Source: Hemibagrus wyckioides
Taxonomy: Eukaryota > Chordata > Actinopteri > Siluriformes > Bagridae
Direction of reading: 5' to 3'
NCBI RefSeq assembly: GCF_019097595.1
Contig: NC_080717.1
Coordinates: 9,427,304-9,491,303, forward strand
Length of the DNA: 64,000 nt
Position numbers and translations under genes: made by a program. Positions 61,387 through 64,000 of this stretch are shown one piece after another. A model generated the notes under the pieces. The model did not search any database. It saw nothing but the letters and a program-made list of their open reading frames with translations, and had not been told where the DNA came from. Position 1 is the first letter of the stretch; every line of letters begins with the position of its first letter.

Positions 61387-64000
61387 ATGACAGTGGACAA
61401 GAAAATGCAGAGCAACCCTGCTGTTCAAATTCCTCATCATGAGAGAGAAAGCAACCTCTTACAAGGTGATGGCAACTACCTGTCTGATGGGGAGGACATC
61501 TCTTTTCCGGGTCCTCTGATGAGGTGAGTGCTTATTTCTCCTCTGAGATAACACACACACACACACACACACACAAACTGAACATTCAGCAGGAATGTTT
61601 GGAAACATATCATCAGCTGGTCAAGGTGTATGTTCAATAATCTGTATCCATCCATTACAGCAGTAAGATCCAGATGGAGGACGTGATGCGTTTTATCCAG
61701 AGGAAATCCCAGGAGTGCCTACAAAAGGTGGAGGAACCTGACCAGAAGGAGACCTATTTCTTCTGGAAGGTGATGGAGCTGCGTTGCAGCAAAAATGGAG
61801 TAAGCGTTTTAGTTGACTTTCACAGCAAAATTACTCACGATAAAAGCAGCAAGAGATTTAATAAGCTAAATTTGTCAGCATGAATAAATATACTGTGTCT
61901 AGAGTAGTGATGGAAGTTAAGCATGTTTCTTTTACAGAAAGCAGAGCTGGCAGATGCTGCAACTGTCCTTTTCAAGAACTACAGGCTTCTGAAGAAAAGG
62001 GTATAAACTTGTCATTTTATGTTGTAATATGTTATATTAGCTATACCTTTGTTTATTAATGCATCAGCATCACCATCTGTCTACTTTTTGTGTTGTTTTT
62101 GCTTTATTTGTTGCTGTCTAATGTGCCAATTCCATCTACAGAGAGCGGTTAAGAACCAAGATAACTGGTGTCTTTCTCTGGCGAAACTTTTGTGCTCTGC
62201 CGACCCAGAAGACGAGATATTGGATGCTCTGATTCAAATGGGACAGGACCTTGGTATGGATAACATAAACAATATTCTAGGAACTCCGCATGTTGTGATC
62301 GGATCATGAACTCTGGACTGTTGCACTGACCCAAATCCTTACATGCATGTTTGGTCTTTCATCTGCAGACTCCAGAGGACTGACCTATGCTGCACAGCTG
62401 TGCTACGTAGCTGCAACGGAGGAGTTGCAGATTTTACAGAGCCCCAGCTTTGAGCTCATTGGCTGTAACAGGTATTGTGTGTGTGTGTTCGTGTGTGAGA
62501 GCGCTTGGGTATGATTATTCTTCTGACTTGCTACTAAGACACTTTTCTCTTTGTACAGTCTGCCAATCAGGCAATCAGCCATAAGGGAAGCAATTGAACG
62601 AACGGAGGTGTATGAATACATATGCTCGCTGACCACAGGGCTTCCCCAGCCAAATTTCCAAGTTAGAATTTCTCTTTGTATTCCTTTTTAATATTCTTTT
62701 TACCAAACTTAAGGATGAACTTTTTTGCTAAGATGGAATGACTCCGTCTGTCTTAGATCTTCAAGTGCTATCACGCCAGCAGGCTAGCCGAGCTCGGCCA
62801 TTTCGACCAAGCCCTCGAGTACTGCAAGGCCATCGCTACAGCAATTGCTACTTTACCACGGCAAATCACCAAGACCACGATGAAAATGACCATTGCGGTA
62901 AATATGATTATTGATACTTGTAAAATGATTCCAAGGTTTTATATACAAAATATTTAGTCGGTTTATTTTCCCTGTCTGTCTCGTAGCTGTCTGAGAAGCT
63001 ACACCAAGGGAAGGAAGAAGAACCGGAGTGGCTGGTAAACCTTCGTCAGCTGTACGCGGACGGAGTGTATAAGCTGAAGAACTCCGGACGTGGCCTCATG
63101 ACTAGTGAGATGTTCAGTCTCCAGCGTCCACGTCAGGAAGGCCACATTACACCATGGGGTATGTTCATCCACCATTTGGACATAAAACTGTACCTAAAGA
63201 ATCACACAGCAAAGAATTTACAGTAATGATTTAAAGTCCGGTAAAGATTTTTAGCACACGTCTGTCAGATCTTTAACACATTACACTGGGCCAAAACAGT
63301 CTAATCAGCTTCATATATTTTGCCTGAAAAGGTTTATTAAAAGGTTTGAATTTAATATGGTCATATTTATATAAAGTGTACGTTAGTCTTTGGGTAAGAG
63401 ACAGAAGGGATCAGAGCTTAGGTAGCAGAAAAGATGATTTCAGATTGATTTTTCAAGACAACACACTTCTTATTTGTTACTGAATGATTGTATATTTGTT
63501 TAACAGAGGTGTTTGAGTCCCTGTACACTCCGGGAGAGCTGCTGGGTGAAGGAGGCTTCGGGAGCGTCTGTGCAGGAGTCCGTAATGCTGACGGAAAACA
63601 GGTAAGCGGACTGCACATCTACAGTTCATTTGCACTAATCGACACAATTCATCACAACTTATATGTCTTAGTGAGGTTTTCTATAAGAATGTAATTGTGT
63701 TGTATATGCGAACAGGTTGCCATTAAATACGTGGGGAAGGAAATGAATGAAGCTTTCATCACCATTGTAAGTAAACTTCCTTTACTTCTGAGGTTATGTG
63801 TGGAATTATGTGTCAATTACTAATCCAAGCCTTTTATACTGTAACATTTCTGTTTACCATAATTTAGACCTAATCACGCCGCACCCATGCTAAGTGTGTC
63901 TGTTTATATTTCAGCCTGGAGAGACAAACAGCCTTCCTCTGGAAGTTGCTTTAATGCAAATGGTGTCCAAGCCATATTGCCATGAAAATGTCTTGGAGCT
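61387..64000 (+). CDS. Sec16 central domain fused to PIM-like protein kinase, partial at right edge
   Basis: Eleven exons, all GT-AG and in phase, give 400 codons to the window edge: 61387-61523, 61661-61799, 61938-62000, 62142-62253, 62369-62471, 62559-62661, 62757-62897, 62987-63158, 63507-63601, 63716-63766 and 63915 onward. Residues 1-55 are unrelated to anything I know. Residues about 75-310 follow the Sec16 central conserved domain, the Sec13-binding ancestral coatomer element of ER exit sites. Matching pieces are FFWKVMELRCSKNG, LTYAAQLCYVAA, AIERTEVYEY, NFQIFKCYHASRLAELG and PEWLVNLRQ. Residues 324-400 begin a PIM-type kinase: YTPGELLGEGGFGSV glycine loop (337-344), VAIK with Lys359, and LPLEVALMQMV with Glu382. 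The catalytic loop and activation segment lie beyond the edge. Kinase activity, and binding to Sec13, are inferences. I know no named vertebrate gene with this layout. Confidence 0.85.
61549..61575. repeat. (AC)n microsatellite in intron 1 of the Sec16-PIM gene
   Basis: Short AC run 25 nt after the exon 1 donor. Confidence 0.95.

Overview
The window is vertebrate, almost certainly teleost, nuclear DNA. Genes are split by GT-AG introns, the background is AT-rich, and intergenic and intronic DNA is full of Tc1/mariner-like transposon relics, a tRNA-derived SINE, a PIF/Harbinger relic and long microsatellites typical of ray-finned fish. The density of these Tc1-like families would suit an otophysan (catfish- or characin-like) genome. 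That last point is an impression; the sequence does not prove it.

Layout. (1) 1-21512, minus strand: the first eight coding exons of flt4 (VEGF receptor 3), from signal peptide to the start of the fourth Ig domain. Intron 1 is 13.3 kb and holds a 21-unit 29-bp minisatellite. The remaining exons lie left of the window. (2) 21513-31290: no gene seen; repeats and a strong 21-bp inverted repeat. (3) 31291-35781, minus: a complete six-exon TRIM-type E3 ligase gene, RING / coiled coil / PRY-SPRY, with no B-box, 432 aa. (4) 36678-39240: a back-to-back transposon composite and a G-quadruplex motif. (5) About 39250-46000, plus: a neuropeptide Y receptor of the Y2/Y7 group, best read as npy7r, with one coding exon and a likely 5' UTR exon 5 kb upstream. 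(6) 46.2-61.1 kb: transposon relics, including a frameshifted minus-strand gene of a fish repeat family and a possible retroviral Gag remnant. (7) 61387 to the right edge, plus: eleven in-phase exons that join the Sec16 central conserved domain to the start of a PIM-like protein kinase. The kinase continues past the edge.

The most unusual feature is the Sec16-PIM fusion in (7). All eleven exons keep frame across canonical splice sites, so this is unlikely to be two genes joined by chance. The other genes share no pathway. flt4 together with an NPY receptor fits the known Y6/Y7 neighbourhood, the paralogon of human 5q, and this is the main reason for preferring Y7 over Y2. No CRISPR array, rRNA or functional tRNA gene is seen.
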